Of a stretch of 64,000 nucleotides of DNA, positions 25,836-33,414 are shown piece by piece. The position numbers and the translations under genes were made by a program. Source of the DNA: Collinsella sp. AK_207A. GTDB lineage: Bacteria; Actinomycetota; Coriobacteriia; Coriobacteriales; Coriobacteriaceae. The number at the start of each line of letters is the position of its first letter. Position 1 is the first letter of the stretch. The stretch is from the NCBI RefSeq assembly GCF_902501965.1, contig NZ_CABWID010000010.1, positions 186,001 through 250,000 on the forward strand. The letters are read 5' to 3'. The notes under the pieces are model-generated. The model worked only from the letters and a program-made list of their open reading frames with translations, made no database searches and was not told the origin of the DNA.

Positions 25836-28712
25836 CTAGATAAACGGCGTGATGAGCACGTAGAACAGGTTGACGATGCCCACCACGAGCGCCACAAGCC
25901 AGGCGTACTTGAGGCACGCCTGCCACTTCATGCGAGCAAAGTCGTTGTCGATCCACACCTCGAAGAACCAGGCAGCGGCGATGGCCACCACGGCGAGCAC
26001 CACGGAGAGCGGGTTGCTCCAGATGAAGAACATGCCCACCCACATGAGGAAGAGCACGCTCTCGGCCCAGTGCAGAATCTCGACCTTGGCGAGCGTGCGA
26101 CCGCTCATCTCGGTGGTCACACCCTTCACGAGCTCCTGGTGGGCATGGTGGCTGTAGGAAAGGTCGAACGGCGACTTCCGCAGCTTGATGGTGAGCACGA
26201 AGATGAGTCCCAGGAAGATGGGTCCGAGCAACGTGATGATCGGCGCCTCGAGCGCGCCGAGCGCCGCCACGTCAAAGCTCTGCGTGACAACGAAGTAGCC
26301 GGCAGCCATGATGAGCAACATGGGCTCGTAGCTCATGACCTGCAGAATCTCGCGGTCGGCGCCCATGTCGGCATACGGAGAGCGCGCCGAGTAGGCGGCC
26401 ATGACCACGAAGAGCGTGGCGAGCGTCACCAGGAAGATGCACATCAGCAGGTTGGAACCCGAGACGAACATACCGCCCGCCACCGCGCAGAACACGAGCG
26501 CGCAGGTAACGTAGGCCTCGTCCACGGAGTTGACCGTGGCCTTCTCCTTCATGAAGAGCTTGCGCACGTCCCAATAGGGTTGCAGAATGCGCGGGCCCAC
26601 ACGGCCCTGCATGCCGGCGGAGACCTTGCGGTCAAGACCGTCGAGCAAACAGCCGATCACGGGAGCGAGCACGGCGAACACCACGGTGCCGAGCAGGAGG
26701 CCCAGCATGTCCGGACCCATGAGGTCGACCCGACGCTCGTGGAACCACGCGCCGCCGGAGAGGAAGGCATCGCTGAAGAGCCACGTCGAGGCAAACGACA
26801 TGAGCACCACGGCCGTGGCCACGATGACGCCGATGCGCGTGAGCAGCGGCTCACCGAAGAACTTCTCCAGGTACCAGTTGCGCTTGGTGGACGTCATGGT
26901 GCGGCCCATGGAACCATGGTAGCGACGACCGTCCGGGTCGGCGCACTGGCCGCCCAGGTACACGGCCTGACGACGCTTCTTGCTGTCGCGACCCCAGGGC
27001 GTCAGCAGCACCACGGCCACGAAGATGACACTCGCCACCATGATGATCAGGTTGTTGGTGTCGATGAGGTAGGGGGCCTCGCTGTACACCGTCTCGAGGT
27101 ACGGCCCGATCACCCAGGCCGAGATGGCCGGAAGCGCCAGGCAGGAGATGATCATGAGGCACGCGATGGAGCGGATGGCCGCCCACTCGGAAGCATGCAC
27201 GCCGCCCTCCACGTTCTCGGCTTTCTGCGGCACGCCAACCAGCTTGCCGAGCCACTTGGTCCAGAAGAAGAACGTCGCGGCGGAACCAAAGGCCAGCATA
27301 ATCAGGAAGATGATGTTGCCCGTCTCGGCAAAGGACACGAGCGTGGCCCACTTGGAGATCAGCATGCCGAAGGGTGCCACGAACATGCCCATGATGCCGA
27401 GCATCATGAAGCGCGTGAGGCGCGGCAGGCGCGCGAAGAGGCCGTCCATGTCCTCGATGTTGCGGCTCCCGATGCGGTGCTCCACGGTGCCCACGCACAG
27501 GAAGAGCAGCGACTTGGACACGGTGTGGAAGATGATCAGGAAGATACCCGCCCACACGGCCTCGGCAGTACCCACGCCCGCGCACGCGGCGATGAGGCCT
27601 AGGTTGGCGATGGTGGAGTAGGCGAGCACGCGCTTGGCGTTACTCTGGCTGATGGCCATGAAGCTGCAGAGCAGGAAGGTCACGCCGCCGATGGAGACCA
27701 CCATGAACGACGCCACGGGGTACACCAGATAGAGCGGTGCGAGCTTGACCAGCAGGAACACGCCCGCCTTCACCATGGTGGAGGAGTGCAGCAGCGCGCT
27801 CGTGGGCGTGGGCGCCACCATGGCGCCGAGCAGCCAGCGATGGAACGGCATCTGCGCGGCCTTCACCAGGCCGGCAACGGAGAGCAGCATGAGCGGCAGG
27901 ATGAGCACGGGCGCCGCGGGCGTGGCGGCGATGGCCACGAGGCCCGAGAGCGAGAGCGGCACCTCCATCACGTGCAGGAAGATCACAGCGATATGGAATC
28001 CCAGGCCGCCCACCATGTTGAGGTTGATCTGCAGGATGGCGCTCTTGCGCGCCTCGGGCGTGTGCGTGTAGCCGATCATGAGGAACGAGCAGACGGTGGT
28101 GATCTCCCAGCCGGCGAGCATCCAGTCCATGTTGTCCGAGGTCACGATGACGAACATCGCGGAAAGGAACAGGAACATGAGAGCCGTGAACTGGTGACGG
28201 CGGTCGTCGACCTCGCGGCCGGCGGCGCGGGCCGCCTCGTTCTCGTGGTGCTGGAAGTCCTTCATGTAGCCCAGGGCGTACACGCAGATCGCGCTGCCCA
28301 CCAGGCCCACGATGAGCACCATGACCACGGAGAGGTTATCCACGTAGAGAGGCTTCTCGAAGACGTCCTCGGGCGCCGTGGCCAAAGATCCGCACCAGAT
28401 GGAGAAGAAGAACTGCACCACGGAGAGCGCGAGCATGGTGGGGTCGCGGAACGAGATGGCATAGCGGAGCACCACGCCGCAAAGCAGCAGGTCAACGCCC
28501 ACGGCCACAAAATTACCAGCCAGGGACAGGTCGCGCGGGACGGCCAGGTGCGCTGGCGCGTTGAGAAACGTGGCCGCGAACGCGATCGACGCGACGGCGG
28601 TTGCCACAGCCGACGCGATGACGATGCGATCGCGCGCCGCGTCCTCCCGAACAAACAGCAAGACGAGCGCCACTAACAACGGAAACGCAAACAGGAAGCA
28701 CAGCAGGCCCAT
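25836..28712 (-). CDS. Fused membrane subunits EchA-EchB of the Ech-type hydrogenase
   Basis: 958 residues in one open frame. Residues about 1-600 are an antiporter-like subunit (NuoL/HyfB/EchA type): TSDNMDWMLAGWEITTVCSFLMIGYTH, a Lys-containing KAAQMPFHRWLLGAMVAPTPTSALLHSSTMVKAG and the HRIGSRNIEDMDGLF loop are hallmarks. After a charged stretch (PWGRDSKKRRQ..., STKRNWYLEKFFGEP) residues about 670-958 are EchB/NuoH-like, with LDRKVSAGMQGRVGPRILQPYWDVRKLF and KLRKSPFDLSYSHHAHQELVKGVTTEMSGR. These carry ion translocation coupled to the hydrogenase. In characterised Ech complexes the two are separate proteins. ATG at 28712 has SD GGAGGGG. First gene of the operon. Confidence 0.92.
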   Translation of the reverse strand: MGLLCFLFAFPLLVALVLLFVREDAARDRIVIASAVATAVASIAFAATFLNAPAHLAVPRDLSLAGNFVAVGVDLLLCGVVLRYAISFRDPTMLALSVVQFFFSIWCGSLATAPEDVFEKPLYVDNLSVVMVLIVGLVGSAICVYALGYMKDFQHHENEAARAAGREVDDRRHQFTALMFLFLSAMFVIVTSDNMDWMLAGWEITTVCSFLMIGYTHTPEARKSAILQINLNMVGGLGFHIAVIFLHVMEVPLSLSGLVAIAATPAAPVLILPLMLLSVAGLVKAAQMPFHRWLLGAMVAPTPTSALLHSSTMVKAGVFLLVKLAPLYLVYPVASFMVVSIGGVTFLLCSFMAISQSNAKRVLAYSTIANLGLIAACAGVGTAEAVWAGIFLIIFHTVSKSLLFLCVGTVEHRIGSRNIEDMDGLFARLPRLTRFMMLGIMGMFVAPFGMLISKWATLVSFAETGNIIFLIMLAFGSAATFFFWTKWLGKLVGVPQKAENVEGGVHASEWAAIRSIACLMIISCLALPAISAWVIGPYLETVYSEAPYLIDTNNLIIMVASVIFVAVVLLTPWGRDSKKRRQAVYLGGQCADPDGRRYHGSMGRTMTSTKRNWYLEKFFGEPLLTRIGVIVATAVVLMSFASTWLFSDAFLSGGAWFHERRVDLMGPDMLGLLLGTVVFAVLAPVIGCLLDGLDRKVSAGMQGRVGPRILQPYWDVRKLFMKEKATVNSVDEAYVTCALVFCAVAGGMFVSGSNLLMCIFLVTLATLFVVMAAYSARSPYADMGADREILQVMSYEPMLLIMAAGYFVVTQSFDVAALGALEAPIITLLGPIFLGLIFVLTIKLRKSPFDLSYSHHAHQELVKGVTTEMSGRTLAKVEILHWAESVLFLMWVGMFFIWSNPLSVVLAVVAIAAAWFFEVWIDNDFARMKWQACLKYAWLVALVVGIVNLFYVLITPFI

Positions 28713-28905
28713 AGACGCCCCTCCATGATCGAATGGTCCGAGGCACGGCGAGAGGCCTCGAAGCATTCTGCTCATGTTACGGACATTCGAACAATTTCCA
28801 ACAACGATTCCGCCTATGGGCCGATCCGCGCCGCAAATGGCACTCCGCAGTGACCGGGGCGGGGTCTGGGCTGGCCCTCACGCGCTCCAAGACGGCCCCG
28901 GGAAG
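28713..28905 (-). promoter_or_regulatory. Upstream region of the ech operon
   Basis: A possible promoter on the minus strand is TTGTTC, 17 bases, then GCAGAAT (about 28762-28794). Between them, at 28774-28780, lies GTAACAT (minus strand) inside ATGT-CCGTA-ACAT, the heptamer also found three times before the metal importer at 60422. The rest of the region up to the flavodiiron gene shows no open frame of interest. Confidence 0.4.
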
Positions 28906-30090
28906 CTATTTCTCCTCGAACTCGATCAGCGTCTTCACCTTGGCCTGCAGCGCGGTGAGGTCGGCCTCCTTGGGAATCCACTGCTGCGTGATGACGGGCT
29001 CGGGCAGCTGGAACTTCGCGTTCTCGAGCTCGGCATATACCTGCTTGGGGCCGAGCGGCGCCCAGCCGTAGGAGCCGAAGGCTAGGCCGATGCGATGCTG
29101 GTTGCGAGGCGAGAGGCCGCGCATGTAGGTGAGGAACGCGGCCACGTTCGGTAGCATCTGCGAGTTCAGCGTCGGCGAACCCACCGCCACGTACTTGGCG
29201 TCCATCATGTAGAGGATGATGTCGGAGATGTGGGTTGCCTTGAGGTCGATGAGCTGGGCGGAGATGCCCTCGGCAATGAACGCGTCGGTGATCTCGCGCG
29301 CCATCTTCTCGGTGGAGTGCCACATGGAATCGAACACCACCACGGCCTTGTCCACCACCTGGTTGGTGGTCCAAGACTCATAGGCGTCGAGGATATCGGA
29401 GATGTGGCTGCGCCAGATCACGCCGTGGCTGGGCGCGATCAGCTTGAGGTCCAGTCCCTTCACGACCTCCAGGGCCTTGCAGGCCTGCGGGCCGTAGGGC
29501 TGCACGATGTTCGCATAGTACTTCTTGGCCTGCTTCATGGTCTCGCACAGGTCGTTCTCGTCGTCGAAGCGCTTGGTGGTGGCGTAGTGCTGGCCAAAGG
29601 CATCGTTGGAGAAGAGGATCTGGTCGGTATCGGAGTAGGTAACCATGTTGTCGGGCCAGTGAACCATGGGCGTCTGCACAAAGGTGAGGGTGCGCTCGCC
29701 GATGTTCAGCGTGTCGCCGGTCTTCACGCCCTTGACCTCAAAGCCGTAATGGGCCTTGATCTCGGCCACGCCGGCCGGCGCGCTCGCATAGAACTCGGCA
29801 TGCGGAGCGATCTCGTGAATCTTGGGAAGGCTACCGGAGTGGTCCATCTCCACGTGGTTGGTGATCACCACATCGATCTTGGAGGGATCGATTACCTGAC
29901 CGATGCGCTGTAGGAACTCATCGCAGAAGGTTGCCTTGGCGCAGTCGATGAGCGTGACCTTCTCGTCCATGATGAGATAGGCGTTGTAGGTAATGCCGCG
30001 CTCGGTGGTGTAGCCGTGGAACAGGCGCTCGTTCCAGTCGATGCCACCGACCCACCAGACCTTCGGACTGATCTCGATCGCGTTCAGCAT
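28906..30090 (-). CDS. Flavodiiron protein (A-type flavoprotein, FprA family)
   Basis: 394 residues. An N-terminal metallo-beta-lactamase-fold diiron domain (about 1-250) has the ligand set NHVEMDHSG (H-x-E-x-D-H), HWPDNMVTY and the later SHGVIW; the C-terminal flavodoxin domain (about 255-394) has FDSMWHSTEKMA and GSPTLNSQMLP. Flavodiiron proteins reduce O2 to water or NO to N2O in anaerobes. No rubredoxin domain is attached, so the donor is separate. Lying just before the O2-sensitive ech operon it may protect it (inference). ATG at 30090 with SD AAAGGAA. Confidence 0.95.
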   Translation of the reverse strand: MLNAIEISPKVWWVGGIDWNERLFHGYTTERGITYNAYLIMDEKVTLIDCAKATFCDEFLQRIGQVIDPSKIDVVITNHVEMDHSGSLPKIHEIAPHAEFYASAPAGVAEIKAHYGFEVKGVKTGDTLNIGERTLTFVQTPMVHWPDNMVTYSDTDQILFSNDAFGQHYATTKRFDDENDLCETMKQAKKYYANIVQPYGPQACKALEVVKGLDLKLIAPSHGVIWRSHISDILDAYESWTTNQVVDKAVVVFDSMWHSTEKMAREITDAFIAEGISAQLIDLKATHISDIILYMMDAKYVAVGSPTLNSQMLPNVAAFLTYMRGLSPRNQHRIGLAFGSYGWAPLGPKQVYAELENAKFQLPEPVITQQWIPKEADLTALQAKVKTLIEFEEK

Positions 30091-30133
30091 GGGTATTCCT
30101 TTCGATCGGGAGAACGTTTTCCGCACGAATCAT

Positions 30134-30182
30134 AGCACCCTCGCCAGGCACGGGAAGACTCTCCCGACCCGACGAGGGTGCT
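30134..30182 (-). terminator. Long hairpin between the orphan OrfA and the flavodiiron gene
   Basis: AGCACCCTCG (30134-30143) and CGAGGGTGCT (30173-30182) are exact complements, with an inner CGGGA/TCCCG stem. On the minus strand it is immediately followed by TATGAT (about 30130-30135), a possible -10 box of the flavodiiron gene. It may therefore be either the end of the upstream transcript or an operator. Confidence 0.5.
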
Positions 30183-30230
30183 CTTGGAACTATTTCAAGC
30201 CGCGGATCGGCCCGAGGCCGAGAGGGATCA

Positions 30231-30620
30231 TTAGTCGTTCTTGGGATGCTTTGGCTTGCGGCCGCGCGGCTTATCGATGAGCGCGGTCTCGCCCCGCTCA
30301 CGGTAATGGCGGCACCACGTCTTGACGGAGGATTCGCTCGGCACGCCATACTTGATCATGGCCTCGCGCACCGTGAGCCCGTTCTCCAAACGGTCCTTCA
30401 CCACCGCGAGCTTGAGCTCAAACGGATAAATGCGATGCTGAGAGCCTGCGTTCATGACAGAGGCAGCGCCGCCCACGGCGTAGGCACGCGCCCACTGGCG
30501 AGCGGTGGCCTCGGGTATACCGAGAACCGTGGCAAGCGCGCGATGACCGGCCCCTGTTGCCAAGACCTTCACCGCCTGGCGTCGCACCTCGGCGTCGTAT
30601 ACAGCCCTTTTGTTTGCCAT
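30231..30620 (-). CDS. Orphan IS3-type transposase OrfA-like helix-turn-helix protein
   Basis: 129 residues with two helix-turn-helix units: RRQAVKVLATGAGHRALATVLGIPEATARQWARAY (about 10-45) and ELKLAVVKDRLENGLTVREAMIKYGVPSESSVKTWCRHYRERG (about 67-110), the double-HTH layout of IS3/IS150 OrfA proteins. No OrfB integrase frame follows; 230 bases later the flavodiiron gene region begins, and no inverted terminal repeats were found. The ATG at 30620 is chosen because similarity starts there (MANKRAV); the SD is weak. It is an IS remnant or a domesticated DNA-binding protein. Confidence 0.75.
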   Translation of the reverse strand: MANKRAVYDAEVRRQAVKVLATGAGHRALATVLGIPEATARQWARAYAVGGAASVMNAGSQHRIYPFELKLAVVKDRLENGLTVREAMIKYGVPSESSVKTWCRHYRERGETALIDKPRGRKPKHPKND

Positions 30621-30858
30621 ATCTACCACTTCTATCAAGCACGGGTGTGTCTGAATTTCAACAGAATGCAGTGTACCATGGATATTGCGCTGCGCACATC
30701 GCATATTGCGCGTTAGCTCTCCTCTTACTCGCGCGCAACAGTTCACTCACATCATATACCCACAAAAGAAGAGGGTAGGCTCGTCCGTATTGCCTATACC
30801 TTCTGCACGCTTCCTCCCTCCCATATGCTCAAGAGCTCACAAGCACCCGCTCGCACGA

Positions 30859-30893
30859 AAGGGGGCCGAAGGCCATCTTCCGGCCTTCGGCCC
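30859..30893 (-). terminator. Terminator of the EF-G-like gene
   Basis: GGGGCCGAAGGCC and GGCCTTCGGCCCC form a 13-bp stem around a 7-base loop, followed on the minus strand by CCTTTCG. It lies 25 bases past the stop at 30918. The 238 bases between this and the OrfA-like gene hold no gene I can support. Confidence 0.8.
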
Positions 30894-30917
30894 CGGCACC
30901 GCCTCTCAACAGCCGCG

Positions 30918-32978
30918 TTACTTGGTGCGCTTCTCCTCGTAGAGCTCGATCAGATGCTTCTGAACGTCGTAGGGCACCTGCTCGTAGCCGGCGGACTCCA
31001 TCTGGAAGTCACCTGTACCGCGCGAGAGCGAGCGTAGGCGCGTGGCGTAGTCGGTGAGCTCGGCGTAGGGCACGGTCGCCTGCACCACGGTGTCGCCGCG
31101 CTCGTTGGTGTCCATGCCCGTCACGCGACCGCGACTCGCGGAGACGTCGCCCATCACCGCGCCGGCGTAGCTCTCGGGAATGGTGACGGTGATGTTCTTC
31201 ATGGGCTCCAGGATCACCGGATCGGCATCGGCACAGGCCTTGCGCAGGCCGATGCGCGCCGCCTGGCGGAACGCCATCTCGTTGGAGTCGACGGGATGGT
31301 AGCTGCCGTCGTAGACCGCTACGCGGATGCCCGTGAGCGGGTAGCCAGCGATAATGCCCTCCTTCATGGTCTCGCGCACGCCACGGTCCACAGCCGGGAT
31401 GAGCGCGCGCGGGATGCGCCCGCCCACGACCTCGTCCACGAACTCGTAGTCCGTGTCATCCATGAGCGGCTCCACGCGCAGGTAGCAGTCGCCGAACTGG
31501 CCGGCGCCGCCCGTCTGCTTCTTATGGCGCCCCTGGGCGGATGCCACACGGCGGATGGTCTCGCGGTAGGGAATGCGCAGCGGCACGATGTGCGCCACCA
31601 CCTTGGTGCGGTCTTCCAGGCGGTTGAGCAGCACGGACACCTGGGCCTCGCCCACCGCGGAGATGATGGTCTGGCCGGTCTCCTCGTCGCGCTCGATCTT
31701 CATGGTGGGATCGGCCTGGCACGCCTTGTCGATGAAGCTGAAGAGCTTCTCCTCGTCCCCGCGGTTCTCGGCCTCGATGGCAATGCGGTACTGCGAGTTG
31801 GGGAACTTGAAGGCCGCGGCCTCCACCTTGCCCGAGACGGAGAGCGTGTCGCCCGTCTCGGCGGAGAGCTTGGGCACCACCACGATGTCGCCCGCGTACG
31901 CGTGGCCGACCTCCGTCATGTCGCGACCGCACATGACGTTCAGGTGCGCCAGCCGCTCACCCTTGCGCGTGCGCGCGTTCACGAGCTCCTGGCCGGGCTC
32001 GATCGTGCCCGTCAGCACCTTGATGAAGGAGAGGCGACCCTGCTGGGCATCGTTCAGCGTCTTGAACACAAAGACCACGGGACGGTCGTCCTCAGAAGAG
32101 ATCTGCAGCGTGTCGCCGTCGATGAGCGGCATCTCGCCAAAGCCCGTGGGCGCGGGGAAGTAGACGGCGATATCGTCCATGAGCGAGTTCACGCCCTGCT
32201 CCTTGATGCAGCTTCCCACGAACACGGGCACGAAGAGACGGCTTGCGATGGCCTTGGCCATGAGGCCCTCGACCTCTTCGTTGGTGAGCGGCTCGCCCTC
32301 GAGGTACTTCTCCATCAGGTCGTCGTCGGCCTCGGCCACGAGCTCGGTGAGCGTCTCGCGCGCCGCCTGGGCCTGAGCGAGGTACGCCTCGGGAATCTCG
32401 GACTCCGTCTGCTTGGTGCCCTCGCAATGGCGTGCCTTCATGCGCACGATGTCGATGATGCCGTTGAAGTCGTCCCCCTGGCCGAGCGGCAGGGTCACCG
32501 CGCCCAGGCGCATGCCAAAGCGCTCGCGGAGCAGCTCCATGCAGGTCTCGTAGTCCGCGTCGGGCTTGTCGATGCGGTTGATGAAGACGGCGCGGGCCTG
32601 GCGCAGGTCCTCGGCCGCATACCACAGGTTGACGGTGGTGGGCTGAGGACCGGCTGCCGCGTCCACCACGAAGAGCGACGCCTCCGCCACGGCCATGGCC
32701 GCGTAGGCGTCGCCGATGAAGTCGGGATAGCAGGGGGCGTCCAGCACGTTGATGCGAACGTCCTTCCAGTCGATGGGCGCGATGGAGGTCGAGATGGAGA
32801 ACTCGCGCTTGACCTCCTCGGGGTCGGTATCGAGGGTGGGCTTGGTGCCGTCGTGGCCGCCCAGACGGGCGGTCTTACCGGAGAGGTGGAGCATGGCCTC
32901 CGCGAGCGAGGTCTTGCCCACCCCGCCTTGGCCTACGAGAACCACGTTCCTTACGTTGCCGGTCTTGGGTGCGCCCAT
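30918..32978 (-). CDS. EF-G-like translational GTPase
   Basis: 686 residues with the five-domain EF-G plan. The G1 loop is GQGGVGKTSL instead of the canonical AHIDAGKTT; G3 reads DAPCYPDF where EF-G has DTPGHVDF; G4 is NRID. Domains II-V follow, with QTGGAGQFGDCYLRVEP (domain IV start) and RGRVTGMDTNERGD. This matches the EF-G-like paralogue group of actinobacteria and Thermus, whose role in translation is not settled. The altered G3, in which the catalytic His is replaced by Tyr, suggests slow or absent GTP hydrolysis. ATG at 32978 has SD AAAGGGG. Monocistronic. Confidence 0.88.
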   Translation of the reverse strand: MGAPKTGNVRNVVLVGQGGVGKTSLAEAMLHLSGKTARLGGHDGTKPTLDTDPEEVKREFSISTSIAPIDWKDVRINVLDAPCYPDFIGDAYAAMAVAEASLFVVDAAAGPQPTTVNLWYAAEDLRQARAVFINRIDKPDADYETCMELLRERFGMRLGAVTLPLGQGDDFNGIIDIVRMKARHCEGTKQTESEIPEAYLAQAQAARETLTELVAEADDDLMEKYLEGEPLTNEEVEGLMAKAIASRLFVPVFVGSCIKEQGVNSLMDDIAVYFPAPTGFGEMPLIDGDTLQISSEDDRPVVFVFKTLNDAQQGRLSFIKVLTGTIEPGQELVNARTRKGERLAHLNVMCGRDMTEVGHAYAGDIVVVPKLSAETGDTLSVSGKVEAAAFKFPNSQYRIAIEAENRGDEEKLFSFIDKACQADPTMKIERDEETGQTIISAVGEAQVSVLLNRLEDRTKVVAHIVPLRIPYRETIRRVASAQGRHKKQTGGAGQFGDCYLRVEPLMDDTDYEFVDEVVGGRIPRALIPAVDRGVRETMKEGIIAGYPLTGIRVAVYDGSYHPVDSNEMAFRQAARIGLRKACADADPVILEPMKNITVTIPESYAGAVMGDVSASRGRVTGMDTNERGDTVVQATVPYAELTDYATRLRSLSRGTGDFQMESAGYEQVPYDVQKHLIELYEEKRTK

Positions 32979-33011
32979 GGTGACCCCTTTCTTGCCGCGC
33001 AGGACAAAAGC

Positions 33012-33022
33012 GAACCTGGTTC
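33012..33022. promoter_or_regulatory. GAACCTGGTTC palindrome before the EF-G-like gene
   Basis: An 11-base palindrome 34 bases upstream of the EF-G-like start codon. The same core occurs at the flavodoxin promoter (840-850) and at 33373-33383. Whether it is an operator or a short dispersed repeat is open. Confidence 0.35.
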
Positions 33023-33147
33023 CTCGTGCCATGCGGGCGGTCGCTGTACCTATGGGGCCACCCTACCCCCGCCCGCCGCGGCGCAATCCGTCCATTCGGC
33101 ATGCGCGGGCGGGCAGGCGGTAGATGGTGCGGCGCGGTTGGGAGGAT

Positions 33148-33283
33148 AAAACGCTAAAAATGAGAGTTTTGGGGGCCGGTGACGAGTAGCGGCCCTGCTG
33201 GCCGTGGCGCGACCTGGGGTTTCGTACGTGGCGGCGCGGGGGCTACTCGGCCGGGGGCCGCATAACTCTACGTTTCAGCGTTT
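33148..33283. repeat. Long imperfect inverted repeat in a 436-bp gap
   Basis: The arm at 33148-33190 (starting AAAACGCTAAAAATGAGAG) is matched in reverse complement by 33242-33283 (reverse complement starts AAACGCTGAAACGTAGAG), with both arms ending in GAGTAGC next to the 51-base loop. About three quarters of positions match. Such a structure could be a small mobile repeat or a stable transcript. The rest of 32979-33414 holds a palindrome at 33373 and no gene. Confidence 0.6.
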
Positions 33284-33372
33284 CGTTGCGCCCGCGCCCG
33301 CCGGCGGGCCGGCGCTGCGGGTTCATTCAGCGCACAACGCGGGCGCGGAGTTGGGGGCACCGGTGAAAAAAA

Positions 33373-33390
33373 GAACCAGGTTCGTTCCCC
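33373..33390 (-). terminator. Palindrome plus U tract after the MacB-like gene
   Basis: On the minus strand GAACGAACCTGGTTC is followed directly by seven T (33366-33372), about 30 bases past the stop at 33415. The palindrome has almost no loop, so the hairpin would have to open at its tip. Called mainly on the T run and position. Confidence 0.4.
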
Positions 33391-33414
33391 CACAACCCCG
33401 GGCCCAGCCTCCGG

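Noticed and set aside
23553-27602. A 1349-codon open frame on the plus strand, opposite the ech operon
   Set aside because: It lies wholly antisense to well-conserved Ech subunits. Its His/Arg/Glu-rich composition is what GC-rich coding DNA gives on the opposite strand, and no domain is recognisable. The same applies to 883-2841, 6475-9036, 19195-21120, 31296-33149, 48375-50561, 55717-57555 and 37241-39634.
30231-30620. Complete insertion sequence
   Set aside because: No integrase (OrfB) frame, no terminal inverted repeats and no target duplication were seen.
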